NCBI GenBank assembly: GCA_014706295.1
Contig: JACSVZ010000022.1
Span: forward strand, 10,310,830 to 10,374,829
DNA: 64,000 bases
Source of the DNA: Lycocorax pyrrhopterus obiensis
Taxonomy: Eukaryota; Chordata; Aves; Passeriformes; Paradisaeidae
Direction: 5' to 3'
Position numbers and translations under genes: made by a program
The notes under the pieces: generated by a model
What the model saw: only the letters and a program-made list of their open reading frames with translations
The model's database searches: none
Told to the model about the DNA's origin: nothing
Part shown: one piece after another, positions 23,801 through 36,163 of the stretch
How the letters are laid out: each line of letters opens with the position of its first letter
Position numbering within the stretch: position 1 is the first letter of the stretch

Positions 23801-26800
23801 GGTGAACCGAGAGGCGAGGGATTAATGGTGGCTTCTGCCGTGGGAGCAGAAGGGGGCTGGGGGCAGCTGCTCTGTCCCCTCTGGGGACCCCGAGAGCAGC
23901 TGGGATGTTGACCTACCTGCTGATTCAGAGCGTAGGTATTCACTGCGGGTGGCTCTGCCTTGCAGTGACAGGAGAGCAGCCTCACTCCTCCACCCTCCAC
24001 TCTCCTCCTCCACCCTCCCGCAAGGGAGGGATGTTGCCCTTAAACACTATTGTTCTGAGCCACTAAAGATTAACGAACAGAGTGGAGGCATGAAAGGGAA
24101 GCAGAGTCCCTCAGTGCCAGGGCACTCCTTGCTTTACTGCCCTGACCTTGGACAGGGAAACTTCCTCCTCCCTGCTCCTCACCTGGAAGGATGTGCGGAG
24201 GGGTTCCTGATGCAAGATCTCTCTGAAGTCCTGCTCCTAAACATCCTTGAGATGCCAAGAGCTCAAGTTAGGGAACATGCATTCCAGAGGGGTGGGAGAG
24301 CTTCCCCCACAGTGCACCCATGGAGGGGGGCAGTGGGGCAGGCTCAGGGCACGGGCTGGCACCCATCATGGTCAGGTGGGGAGAAGGGTTACTCTGCCAC
24401 AGCAGAACAGCCCAGCGGAACGAGGGTGCCGAGGGCTGCCGGGAGGCAGAGCCGTTAGCAGATGGCTCCAGCTGGGCTTACCGGGGAGCAGGTGTGGGTT
24501 TCGGGAGCAGCCTTTTAAGAGAGATGTCAGTTTTGAACCCGGGAGGCTCAAGGGGCTGAGCCGTGGCTGCCACGACTCGCATGCTGGGGAGCTGTGACCT
24601 AGTTGTGCTGTAGAAATGCTCGGTTTATTTTTTATTTTTAGATATTTTGCTTATTTTATCCTCATGTTTAATTTAGTTAGCAAAAAAAGAATCGGAGGGC
24701 TGAGCAGTGCTGGGAAGGACTGCCTGCAGGCGGGAACGCCCGCTGCAGCTCCGTGCAGCCAGCATCTCTCCAGCCGCCCGTGTCTTCTCTCGGACACGTG
24801 CTCACGTGTACCAGCCCAGTGCTGTCTCTCAGGATCTCTTTAATGGGAAACCCAGTGCACTCAGCGCTGCTGCCTGCCTCCCGGGTAGCGAGGGAGGGAG
24901 GAGCGGGATTCGGAGCATTAACCAGAGAGGCTCCCGTGGCCACAGGGACTGTTTGAATGTTGTGCTGTAACTGGTCTGCTGCTGGGAGCAGGAAGCTGGG
25001 GGAGCTTGGTGTTTCAGGGGGCTTTGGGCTGGTTACTTTTTCGACCGCTGCTTGTCTCTGTACTGGCACAGCGTGCCCAGGGAAGGGTAATGGGCTGTAT
25101 CTGCAAAGAGGGAAGTTTCAGGGGGTTGTGCGATTCCCTTGGGGAGAGCTGTTTGAATTTATTGCATTATCCTCCTTCCTGCTCAAGCTTGTGTTTCAGC
25201 TGTGTCTGCAGACGTAGCTGCTGATTTAAGTAGATCCAATTAGTAGCTAGCTCCTGGCAGTAGTATCCTGCTCGGGGAGATGAGCCCTGGAGATGAGGAG
25301 CCTCTGGTGGGAGCAGGGCTGGGCTCAGCCTTTCAGCCCCCGTTCCTGGTCTAGGATGGACCGAGAGCTCCCTGGCTCACACCTGAGCTCAGAGGGAAAC
25401 TGAGGCAGGTGTCCTGCTCCATGCTCTGCCTGGCCAAGAACAAAGAGCAGGCAGGTTCTCCCTGCCTTTACCGCTGCCAGACAGGTGCTCTTAAGACTGA
25501 AATCAAATACTCCAAAACATGACAAGCTGGCAGCACGCAGGGCTTGGAGCTGGAGCTGGAGTGTGCAAGGGACCTATGGGCAAGAGCCATGCAGTGACCT
25601 GGCTTTTGGGATAGGATTTGAAAGGGAGCTGCTGGAACTGGCTGCTTCCTGAAGGAGCATGGAAGGGTTTTCTTCTCTTCTGGAGGACGAAGGGCTTTTT
25701 GGGAAGCTCAGAGAAGAGGTCTAGGCTGGCATGGAGCTGGTTTGGTTTGCATGCAGCTAGTACCATGATCAGGTGGAGCAGGGCAGCTGTCTGCATTGCT
25801 TCTCTGAGCAATACCAGTCCAATTTGCCCGTCTCTCTGGTTTGCGGCACCATCGAGGCTGAGGAAGGCTGGAGACACTACCAGTGTTGTGCAGGGAGCAT
25901 ATCTGGTGGCAGTACTGTGGCATTACTGCCTGTGTATGACTCGTGGTGAGCTGGCTCAGGGTTTGGGCTGGGATGTGGGTGCTGGGTGTGTATGTGGCCC
26001 TGGGTAGTGTCTAGGTGACATATGACTTACATATGGAGAAAATGAGATGTTGCTACCTGTAAATCAGCCATCATGGAGTGTTGCAAGTTCCTCCATCCTG
26101 TACTTGTGTGGCTCACCAGTGTATTAAACTTGCTGGAGAGCTAATGTCTTTTAATAGAGCAACTGACCTCATTTAGAAGCTTCCACTGCACCAGCCAGTG
26201 ATTATTTCATGCAACAACATGCATGGAGGAGCCCAGGGCAGAGCACAAAGTCTCCTTCTCATGCTGCACCGCTCTCTCTTGTGTTTGCTGCATCAGCTGC
26301 CTACTGTGCTTCCTGCCCTCAAGTCAGCAAGGATTTTGCTAAAAGGGACTTTGTGGCTTGAATCATTTGAAATTTCATGGAACTAACAGGAAGTGAAAAC
26401 AGAATGAGCACATCTTCCTCCTCTTCCTGCACCTCCACCCTTTCCCCTTTTTCATTCAAGTGGCATGTAAGAATTACAGCAGCCTCGTGAGGTGCCGGGG
26501 CTGAAGTGGGAAGTGATAAAGCTTGGCCGTCTCTCCTCCAGGATGCTGGTGGACGAGTGGCTGAGGCAGGAGAGCTAGCAGCTTTTCCCTAGGATCCATC
26601 TCCTCTGGGGACCATCCCTGCACCCAGCCTGGCTCCCTTGAGTCCTGGTAATGCCAGCATTCCCTGTGGGGTGGATTTGGTGAGGCTTGTGGTGCGGGTG
26701 AGGACCGGGAAGAGCTGTCAGCATCGCCCACTCATCCCCTGGCAGGAGGGAACGTGGCTCAGCAGCCGGGCACACGTGAGCATGGCACATCTCCCCAGCA

Positions 26801-29800
26801 CAGGTTTCCCCACGGTTACACAAGGGCACGATTGCACAGGAGCTCTGACGTCCAGGAAGAGCAATGACAAGGTGAAAATTGAGCTCTGTTCTCTGGGTGC
26901 GGGTGGCCCTGCTGAGGTGCTGTCCGGCACAGCAAGCTGGCCACGGCCCTCTGCTCCCCGGCCCCACAGGCAGCAGATAACCGGGACATGAAAGCAGGAG
27001 CCTTCCCTGCCCCCCGAGCGCGCCCCTTGCACAAAGGCTGCTCAGCTGCGGGGCTCAGACACCATCTGTCCGGTGGGGAGAAGCATCAGAGAGACCGTCT
27101 TTCCTCGGACTATTCCACTTAATGCCCTTTGGAAAACAATCCCATTCCCAGCAGGTGCTAATCTCTTGAGTGGATCCGGCTCAGCCAATGTGTTCTTCGC
27201 TGTGCCTTTGTACCAGAGCCATGTCTCCTGCCAGCCTCGCCTGCCCTGCTGAGCGGGCCTGGTGCCGGCCGGAGCTGCGGCACCTTCGGGAGTCCTCACC
27301 CCGGTTAGCTCCGGGAAGAACACTGATGAAAGATGGATGCAAGTGGATTAGTCATTCACATCGTCTCCGGCTTTAATACACATGAATGTTTCAGCAGATT
27401 TCTGGAACGGAGAGCGCAATTCCCTGCTCTCCATCTCGTGCTGTGCACAGCAGTCTCCCGGGGCAGGGACAGGGGTTACAGCTGTCACCGCAGCCTCTTT
27501 CATGTATTTGGAAAACGCTGAAATTGTACTGAATGGTGTGGGGTTATTGCAGGTTCCCTGGAGCCGGTGATGAAACCAGTTTGACAGGAGGCTGCCGCGG
27601 CAAGGATTAGGGCTGGAATGTGCTAGTGAGGGTTTGTTTCTGGTTAGAAAAGAGCTAGCTCTGGCCTGGGCTAGGCTGGAGCCCCGCAGGTCTGTTGGGC
27701 TTTGGCCCAAGGGACAGCCTCCCTGCTGGTCCCTTCATGCTGCAGCCCCACAGCAAAGCTCGAGTGAGAAGAGAAAGAAGAGGGGATGCTCTTGTTTAAT
27801 TGACCCTTTTGAATTTATGGCTGCCTCTTTCCGAGAGGAAGGTTTTAATGAATGCCCTGGGATTTGGGCAGGGGCAGCACCCCAGGGCCCACAACACCCC
27901 AGCGCCAGCTCCAAGGGCAGGAAAGGCAGGAGAGGAAGTGGGTGGGTGGCATTCCCTGCCATTGTCATGGAGATCAGCAGCTGCTTCCCTGGAGGTCACC
28001 ATTTGCATAACAGTTAGAGCTGAGTCTCTGGAGTATTTGCACCTGCAGCTGCTGTCCCCAGAGCCCCTTCCTCTCTCTGTGTCCCAGAGCCCCTTCCCTA
28101 CCCCATTCTGAGCCTGCCTGGAATTGCTGGTGGGGACCAGTGGGGTGAAGCTGCAGATCTTCTCTGCCATGGAAGGGGGATTGGAACTAGATGATCTTTA
28201 AGGTCCCCTCTAACCATTCTAGGATCTGTGTTTCTATGGGGAAGGTCAGACCTACCTTGGATGGCAGGTTCCCTTGCCATGCTCCTGAGTCAGGTGCTCA
28301 CTTTGACCTCCACTGCCCAGCACTGCAGGCAGTCCTGTGACCTGTGCAGTCACACTCTGTCCCTGCTGCCCTCCTTTCAGAGCTGGGAGTGGTGGGGGCC
28401 ACACATGGACACAGCATCAGGAGGAGCAGGGCAGAGGGAGAACATCTAGGATGCCTCTTCTATTCATATCACAAAGGGACCCACAGAGCTGTGTTTACAG
28501 GATGCCAGTGGCAGCCTTTGGGAATACTTATGTTTTCTTTCATTCTTAAAGCTCTCAGCTGCCTTTTCCCCTCTGTGCTTCACCTCCAGGTTCACATATG
28601 CCAGCCCCATGTGGTGAGCTGGCAGCCCAAAGGGACTCTGGGAGCAGGTTGCTGTTGATGCAGGGCTTTGTTGTGGTCTGTGCTGAGCTGCTGCCTTTCT
28701 TTTTCCCTCCTTGTCTTGCTGCTCAGCACAAAACTGTTCCCAGCATCTCATTAACAAATGTCTGGTCATCCAGATGACTCTGCTCCCGGCCGGCGGTTGC
28801 TGTTAGACCTCTGAGCAGGAACACAGCTGTACTTACAGTGAAGGTAAAACAGAAACAGCCTTGTTTTCAAGGGAAACATTGCCTCATGATGAGAATGCCT
28901 GGGTTGGGAGTCAGATGCTGTGGCTCATGCTGCTGGCTCGCACACAGCTCTGGGAAAGGCACTTAACCTCCCTGTACCACTGTTGATCCATCTGGGAACA
29001 ATGCTGACTTATCCCACGGGAGGTTTTGGGGAACCAGCTAATTTTTGATAAAACAGATGAGGATCCTTGGGTTGGAAAGGCTGTTGTGTATGCTGAGGTG
29101 GGTGCTGGGGGCGTCTATCTCGCTGGGCTCTCTGGGTATCGGAGCTGTGGGGAAGCTCCAAAGCTCCGTCTGGAGTCCAAGTCTCCGTGTTGAAGTTTGA
29201 CCAAGTGCCGCCAGTTCACCTGAATACTTCCAGTAGAGCCTGGCTCTTCTCTGCTGGTTTTCAAAGCTTTGTCCTGGTATCGGTAACCTCCATACCTTTC
29301 ACCCCCTTGTGCAGGGCAAGCTTTGAGCCCCAAACTGCCAGAGCCCTCCGCTCTCCTGCCTCATCAGAGGCCAGATGGGAGTTTATTGCCCACATCTGCT
29401 TCCTTCACCTGCCCCCGTGGCTCAGTGTCACCGAATCCTCTTTCCCCAAGTGCTGAGGCTTATCTTGAAAGAGGAACCTGCTCTGCTCTGCTGACCCTGA
29501 ATGGGGTCCAGCAACTGTTCTCCCTCCTGCCCAGGCAGCACTGGTGAATGAAACCAACCAAACAAATGAGAGCCTCAAATTTTAGGTGTTCCCTTTCCCA
29601 TGCCAGGATGTGAGTAGTGTCTCAGCCAGATGTTGTGCTTCTTTAGTCTGCTCTCCCACCTGAGACAGAGCACTTTAGGTCCGACCTGCTCCTCTTGCCT
29701 TTTTGCCACAGGTTTGTGTGTGGGCACTGGGCAGTGTTTGAATGGTTGCTGCATCCCCCACAGTGCTGGGTTGCAGTTTGAGGCTCTGTGAGTGTCCAGA

Positions 29801-32800
29801 GAATTTTTGGCACTGCAGAACCTCCCTGCCCCAGCTCTGTGGGGTGGTGGAGCCTGACTCTCCAGGTCCTCTGCCTCCTGCAAGCAGCATGTGCAGCAGG
29901 AGGGAAGCACCCCCTGCCCCATCTCCTCCAGCCACTGGTCATTTAGGCTTCAGCAAGAAAATGTGGATTCCTTCCCCAGCTCTGGGGAGGAGAGGCAAAG
30001 GCAGAGGATTGCCTCTTGCACAGGAATAAGATCCCTGCTTCCTCATGTCCTGCTCCAGAGCATCCTCCTCTCGGATGTGTCGGTCACCCGGGGTGGGGAT
30101 GTGACGGGTGTTCTGATGGAACAGCCTGTCCTCTCTGCTGGAAGAGGCCCATGGGTTGAGACACTGACGTGCTGTTGCTACCACAGTCCTTGTGATCAAC
30201 TCAGGAATTCCAAATATTTCCTCTCAGATAAAGGTGACTGGGGGAGGCCAGAAATATCCGGACATGTCTGGGCAAGCCTGATATCCAAACACCAGGCCAG
30301 AGAGGTCAGGATCAGTCCTGGGAGTGCTGGGCTTCAGGTGCAGAGCAGCCGAGGCCTGGGATGGTGTGGGAACAGAGCAAGCTGCCTTTCCCTAACCTTC
30401 AACCCACCCCCAGCACGGGCAGGGAGGACGCTCCTGCCTGTTTTCCCACTCCCTCTGGTCTGGGATCTGGTTCCCAGGGGACACATCTGGGATCGCAGTT
30501 GTTCAGGGGCTGAGCTATCACAGCTCCTAGGGTGGTTTCCCTGGGGAAGGGCAAGGCGCTCTCCTCGGGTCCCCTACAGCCCCCAGCTGTGGCTCCAGCA
30601 GCTGCTGCTCCCTTCCAAAGGAAAGGAGAGGAGCTCATGTCCCCTCTCTGCCTGTGCCGGGCTCTGGCTGTGCTCCTCTCCGCCTGTAGCACCCGATAGC
30701 TCTGCATTCACTGTGCACCATTTATCTCTCCTTCAGCAAACATTTCCTTTTCTTGGAAGCAAGGGCTTCTTGGAACTGCCTTTCCCCAAGCTCGGCGGCA
30801 CATGCCATGGAAAAAGCAACATGGAGAACCGGCTGCCAGCCCTCCTTGGCTCCCTGCCCTGCCGGGGGGGCCCTCTCCTGGTGCCTGCCCCATGGAGAGG
30901 CTGGGTATGTGTGTAGCCCTGTCCACCGCTGCAGCCTTCCTGGGCACAGTGGGGACATCCCTGCCGTGGGTCAGGAGGAGCCTGTGGAGATGTGTGGGAC
31001 TCTCAGTGGGGTAGGTCCTACTGAATCCCTGAGGAAAGCAGATTTTCTGGGGAATACGTCACGAGGGTGCAGCCGCCTTCCTCCAGCTGAGCGCTCTGCA
31101 GCAGCAGGTGCTGTGAGCAAGTGGCAGGGATGTGTGTCCAAGGGAAGGACCATCCCTGGAGCGAGGGCCTGGGCACTGAGAGATCAAAACTTATGCTGAA
31201 TTGGAAGGGACCCACAAGGATCATCAAGTCCAGCTCATGGCCCTGCACAGGACAGCCCAGCAGTCCCACCATGTGCCTGAGAGCATGGTCCAAACACTCC
31301 CTGAACTCTGGTTCAGGCTTGGTGCCGTGACCACTGCCCTGGGGAGCTGGTTCCAATGCCCAGCCAGCCTCTGGGTGAAGAAACTTTTTCTAACATCCAA
31401 CCTAAATCTTCCCAGACACAGATGTTGTAGGGGTGGTGTTTTTTGGACAGGGCTGTGCCTTCTGCCACAATTCCCTGTGCCCTCCATCCCTGCCAGCCTG
31501 CTGTCAGTTTGCTGCCACTGCCATGCCCTGTCACAGCTCCATACACATCACCACCTATCAGCAGAGGGGTTTCCTGTACCTGTAGAATTTAAAATATCCC
31601 CTTCTTGGGTTTGGGCTCTCCTCCTGTCCTTCTCCTGCAGCACATCACTGGCTGTTCCCTGGGTGAGTGGGCTAGCAGCAGGCAGCAGCCCTCACCTTTC
31701 TCCCTGGACAGCACCTGCCCATTCCTTCAGGACCAGGACACAGTACAACACCTCCACAGATCCCGTGCCAGCTGGCAAGCGTGGTGGGAAGTGAGCTGCC
31801 TTCTGCCACTCTGTGTAGGTGGTGGGAGTCATGGGGATGACTGTCATATCCCTGAAGAGGACTCTTAAGTGAGGTGGCAGTAGTGATGTGCCCCCGGGTG
31901 AGTTAGCAAAGTCCCTGTGTCCCAACACTCTGCCCTTGGGTCTGTGAGTACCTCCTCATGGTCATGGGGTGTGGAAGGCAGCTGGGGAGGTGTCTGGTGG
32001 GAGATGGAGAAGAGCTTTGGTGGCAGACGCAGGTGCTGAGGTGCACAGCTCATCAAGGACCAGATCCCCTGTGGTGGGGAGGCCTGTGGCCATGGAGAGG
32101 GACACAGCCCAGCTCCCTGGGAGTAAACATGCAGGTCTGCTGCACACCCTGCTGTGAAAAGCTATGTATGAGCTTGGGTGTGTGGCAAGGTGAGGAGATG
32201 CCCCACAAGCTGTGACCATGCTGGGGCTGTTTGGTGGGAGCTGGGAGACTTGGTACCATGTTCCATGAATGAGAGGCACCTGGATGCCAGCCATGACCTG
32301 GGCACCAAAGCCCCGTAGTCCTGCGGCCGCAGGCTGTGGGCAGGTGTGGGAGGCAGCGTGCAGGCAGAGCTGGCAGAGCAGGCAGGCAGGGATGCTCCCC
32401 CTTCCTGCGCAGAGGCTGTGGTGAGGCGTGACATGAGCATGGCGTCAGCTGGGCTTATCTCTGCTTTCCCAGAGCAGCTGGGTTACTGGAACTGCATTCA
32501 CTTATCAGGGAACAGGGGATCTTGCTGGGAAGATGGGCTCAAGGTGCGACAGCATCAAGCCCCCGCTGACGCTGAGCTGCTGGCGATCCCCGAGCCTGGA
32601 GCTCACAGCTCCCTCTCCATCCGGCCCTGCGGCTCCTGCTCAGCCCTGATAAACCTGAGAGATCCTGGGCCATGTGTTTGCCTGCTGCCTGCCCAGGGAC
32701 CCCTCCTGCCCTGCCGTGTGCAGCTTAGGGACCCCAACAGCTCTCCTTATAATGGGCTGAGGTCTTCCCAGCTCCTGCTGCTGCTTGAGATGAAGGGCTG

Positions 32801-33534
32801 GAGGCAGCCAGCTTGGACGAGCTGGGCCGGAGTGACTGCATTCCTGGCCAAGCCTCGTGCTTGGCCTGTTCTCCTGAAGCCGTGGGAAGGCAGTAGCTTG
32901 GCGACCCAGTGTCTGCCTTCGCCACAGGGATTCGTGAAATCCAGCTCGTGTTGTGGAGTAACCTGTGAGGGCCAGGACGTGGGAGTGGGACATGGGAGGC
33001 TCCACTGTGGGCACAAAATCACTGGGGGCTGCTTGGTGTGGGCTCCCGCAGCCATGGGCACCAGCCCTGCTGCTGCTTCCACAGGCCTTGGCCAGGGAAC
33101 GGAGCCCAGCGGGTTCCCACTGCAATGATTTCTATCACATTTGGATGCTAATTTTAGAGAGCCAAGAGCACGTGATGCATCCCCTGCCCTGCCCTCATGG
33201 TGTTCTCCTCACAAATCCTTTCTGGCATCCTCTTCTCTCATGACTGTGCTTCCCCACTTGCCCTCTGTGCATGATTCAGAGCGAGGAAGCACAAGGCATC
33301 TGTCATCTGCCTGGTCCCCACCACCGCTTTCCTGCCAGCCCTTTCCCTCCGTGCTCCGCTCCCACCCCTCTGCTCACCACTCTCCTCTTTCCACAGGAGG
33401 GCTTTGTGAGCCTCTATGGGAACGATGCTGCTGCCGAGGTGAGAAAAGGCCAGGAGACCTTCAACAAATGGCTCCTGACCGGGGCGACGGTGGCCGGAGT
33501 GCTTCTGCTGGGATCCCTGCTGAGCCGCAAGTGA
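17822..33534 (+). CDS. BCL2L1: BCL2L1, anti-apoptotic Bcl-xL (2 coding exons, 230 aa)
   Basis: Bcl-xL resides on the outer mitochondrial membrane, where it sequesters BAX/BAK and BH3-only proteins. Coding exons are 17822-18376 (185 codons) and 33397-33534 (45 codons plus TGA), split after the BH2 Trp as in other vertebrates. The BH4 helix covers residues 4-24, the acidic disordered loop about 26-80, BH3 about 82-100 (QALREAGDEFELRYRRAF), and BH1 127-146 (NWGRIVAFFSFGG). BH2 covers 178-192 and the C-terminal anchor 209-227, followed by SRK. Chicken Bcl-xL is 229 aa and human 233. The ATG at 17822 is used because it gives the NREL BH4 start; the in-frame GTG just before it is not a start. Several normally invariant positions differ (S114, V153, H182, S190, D194). 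Confidence 0.97.
18188..18376 (+). other. BCL2L1: Bcl-xS alternative splice segment
   Basis: Inside the coding exon a GAGCAG|GTAGTG donor follows base 18187, at the position used in mammals to make pro-apoptotic Bcl-xS. Splicing from here would remove exactly 189 nt, 63 codons, carrying BH1 and the first part of BH2, and keep the frame into 33397. The site and the deletion length match the mammalian isoform as I remember it. Confidence 0.65.
22214..22505 (+). mobile_element. CR1 LINE 3'-end fragment
   Basis: CR1 landmarks in order: GAGTTGGGGTTGTTCAGTC, TGGAGAAGAG, TGACAGGACAAGGGGGAAT, GTGGATATTACGAAGG, GGTTGCCCAGAGAAGC, CCCATCCCTGGAAGTG, GGTTGGATGGGGCTTTGAGC. The copy stops before the usual terminal tandem ATTCT repeats. 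It is in sense orientation within the BCL2L1 intron. Confidence 0.93.
28150..28236 (+). mobile_element. Short CR1 3'-terminal fragment
   Basis: Only the extreme 3' end remains: a TTCTCTGCCATGGAAGGGGG-like segment, GATTGGAACTAGATGATC, TTTAAGGTCCCCTCTAACC and ATTCTAGGATCTG. It is a 5'-truncated or eroded CR1 copy in the BCL2L1 intron. Confidence 0.85.
31186..31425 (-). mobile_element. CR1 LINE fragment, reverse orientation
   Basis: On the plus strand it reads as the complement of CR1: TTGGAAGGGACCCACAAGG, ATCATCAAGTCCAGCTC, GCACAGGACAGCCCAGC, CCATGTGCCTGAGAGCAT, GGCTTGGTGCCGTGACCAC, CTAACATCCAACCTAAATC. It lies antisense in the BCL2L1 intron. Confidence 0.93.
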
Positions 33535-35095
33535 GCCGCCGCCGAGCCCCCCGTAGCCAGGACGGCTGCGCCTTCACCGCCACATCCACTACACTCCGCT
33601 CCCGAGCACCATCACCGGCGCGGGGGGGCAGCCCCTCCATCCCGGCCGAGCACCCTGCTCCATGGAGTTTTTTCCCTCGTGCCGCCAGCTCCTTTTATTG
33701 TAGCCCGTCTTATTTACTGTTCCGTTGTGTTTTAAAGGCGCTGAGGCCAATGCAGCACTTCAGCCACCAGCTCCCAGTGCTGGGGAGATCCAGGCAGCTG
33801 GCGAGGGCACAGGCTAGAAGGTGTCCCAGCCCTGCAGGGTTCTCCAAATAATTTGGAAGAGAATAAACAGACTTATTTTTGCATGTGTGAGTGCGTGTGT
33901 GTGTGTAGATGTGTCACTAATATAAAGTTCCCCAGCCAGAGCAAGGGTCAGGCTCCGTGCCCCCGTCTCTGGCATGCTCAGGCACCAGGAAGAGGCAGGC
34001 TGCCCGACGGGATGGAGCTTCCCTGCAGCATCACTATCCTGTCCTTGCTTCTCCAGTCAGAGCTCGTCCCTGCGGCGGGGGGAGCAGGAGGAAGAGGCAG
34101 AGGCCAGGGGTGAGGAGCTCTGCCCTTGGTCAGCCCCACATGAATTCCCTTCTCCCCAGATAATGAGCTGCTGGGAGCTGCGGCCCGTCCCAGATGAGGA
34201 TGGTGTGCCAGGCCCAGGGCTGTGCGTGGTTTGAAGGGTTCTTTGTCCTCTTCCTCCTCCTCACTCCAAATGTAGATGGCTGTGGGACAGTGCTTGTCCC
34301 TGGCACAAGGTGCTTTGCAGAGAGCTGGGGCTGTGGTGTCCAGGAGTCCAGAGCTGGGGATTGGAAGGGTCAGGGGAAGCACCTTCACAGGGGTGGCAAA
34401 GCCCAGGGAGCAGCCGATTCATGGGATGAGCTGGGAAGCAAGCCCAGGGGAGATGGGAGTGAGGGCTGGCACTGGCTGAGAGCCATCTCCACCTCTGGGG
34501 AGCCTCTTTGGGGGCAGGAGGAGCTGTTGGCCTCTCCAGTGCTGTCCCACATGTTCCCAGTCCCATAGTGCAGGCAGTCCCCGTGCGTGGCTGTGACGGG
34601 TGCATGCAGTGACTGAGGTGTCTGGCTTCCCTCCCCCTCATCCCCACGCTGCTCCCGCTGCTGCCGGAGCAGGGAACCTCCGGCCTTTGAGCTGAAATTA
34701 GCTTCCAGAATAAACGCCCTCATCCTTCGGAGCCCACCGCGGGCAGACAGCTGTCCACAGCTTGTCCGTGTACATACTGCCCGCGCTCTGCTGTACATAT
34801 ACGAGTAGTTTTTAATTCATTTGTGAATACTATTAATGCTATTTTTGTTATCTTGTCTGTCCGTATTTATGTGTGGGGCCGTGCTCCCTGCAGAGGCCAA
34901 GCTGGGATGGAGGTGGGGGAAGAACCGGAGGTTCCACAGGGGTTCACTTGGCCACTGAGCACGGACTCGCGCTCCCCATGTCGGACCCACTCAGATCCCG
35001 CACGGGGAGCACGAGGATTAGCATTAGCCCATTGAACGCTTCGGTTTGCAGGTGGAGGTGAATCCACAAATAAATTTGTCATTCAAGCTGCTGGT
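33535..35095 (+). other. BCL2L1: BCL2L1 3' untranslated region with three poly(A) signals
   Basis: AATAAA occurs at 33862-33867, 34709-34714 and 35069-35074. The last precedes a GT-rich stretch (GGTAGTGCTGTGGTC) and is the likely main site, giving a 3' UTR of about 1.56 kb. An AT-rich segment at 34785-34870 stands out from its GC-rich surroundings and may be conserved regulatory UTR. Confidence 0.55.
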
Positions 35096-35161
35096 AGTGC
35101 TGTGGTCTTTGCAATTGTTGGGAATTTGAGCAACTTTGGGCTCAAAGGAGTTGGCTTCAGT

Positions 35162-35192
35162 GGGATGGATGGATGGATGGATGGATGGATGG
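35162..35192 (+). repeat. GGAT tetranucleotide microsatellite
   Basis: About seven tandem units of GGAT/ATGG lie just past the BCL2L1 3' end. Confidence 0.95.
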
Positions 35193-35559
35193 GAATGACA
35201 TCCTCTCCCTGCCCAGGGAAGGGCTGGGGTGCTCCAAGGGCAGTTTGCTGTGATCCTGAGGGGTGGTGGTAGGGTGGGGTGGCATTAAGGGGTGATGGGG
35301 ACAGGAGAGCCCAGGGCCACTGGGGGTGCTGGTTCTGGGGACATAGGCTCAGCACCCATAGTCACGTTGGGAGGAGGAGGGCAGGGGACTCACAACCTCA
35401 CTGGGACCCACAGCCCCCTGCATTCCCGGGGCTACCCCTCAAAACAGCACCTTCCCTTTGTGCAGGGCTTATTCCAGCATGGTTTGGACCACACAAACAC
35501 TCGGGCTCTTTTGGGATGTCACAAGCATGGGGAACACCGAGCCACTCCACATCCCTTTC

Positions 35560-36000
35560 ACGGCAGGACGCGCCCAGCTCAGCCTTCCCCAGACCCCCCT
35601 CCCCTGTCCTTTCCGGGGGACCCCCGGAGCGTGGGGGCAGCGGCCGGGCCCTGGCGGCTCCATGGGCCGGCGGGACGCGGCGGGAGCCCGTGGACACGAG
35701 CACCATCCCGTGGGCAGCGCGAGAAGCGGCCGCGGAGCTGCGGCCGCAGCGGCTGCGGGGAGCGGGAGCAGAGGGACCCCCATGACCAACAGAGCCGCGA
35801 GGATTGGGGGGAACCCCAGTCCCCGAGGGCCACTAGCCGCGTCCCCAGCCGCCCTGAGCCCCCCGCAGGGGACGGACCCCACCACGGCACAGCCAGAGCC
35901 CCTCGCAGCCGGGGACACAGCGATGCCCCATCGAGGAGAAGAGAATGGGACCCTGCCCGGGAGACGCGGCTGAGGGGGCTCCCCGAGACACCCCACAACA
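35560..36000. other. CpG-rich segment between two convergent gene ends
   Basis: Sequence between the BCL2L1 3' end and the 3' end of the BPI-like gene is strongly CpG-rich, with a GCGGCCGC site and GGCCGCAGCGGCTGCGG runs. Open frames exist on both strands, but no protein family is recognisable. It is not at the promoter of any gene modelled here. Confidence 0.6.
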
Positions 36001-36004
36001 CACC

Positions 36005-36163
36005 GGGCTGAGCTACGCTCCCGCTTTAATCCCTGCCGAGGGTGGCGGGTCTGCGGGTCCCGCGGGTGGGCGGCTCTGCCGGCCACGGGGGCACGATGGC
36101 ATCGGGATGGTGACAGGGACACGGCTGGTGGGGGGCTGCTGGGTTCCCACGAGGCCGGTGGTC
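36005..36163 (-). other. 3' UTR and poly(A) signal of the BPI-like gene
   Basis: A minus-strand ATTAAA lies at 36030-36025, about 135 nt past the stop codon. The 3' UTR is therefore short, ending at about 36005. Confidence 0.5.

Larger units (their letters stand above)
18377..33396 (+). other. BCL2L1: BCL2L1 second intron, 15 kb
   Basis: The intron carries three CR1 fragments (22214-22505, 28150-28236, 31186-31425) and otherwise unique GC-moderate sequence. The long ORFs in it lack any recognisable protein signature. The mammalian counterpart is also very large. I could not identify specific enhancers. Confidence 0.8.

Noticed and set aside
29891..30916. 341-codon plus-strand open frame in the BCL2L1 intron
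   Set aside because: Its composition is that of translated intron, it has no recognisable domain, and competing frames on the other strand are also open.
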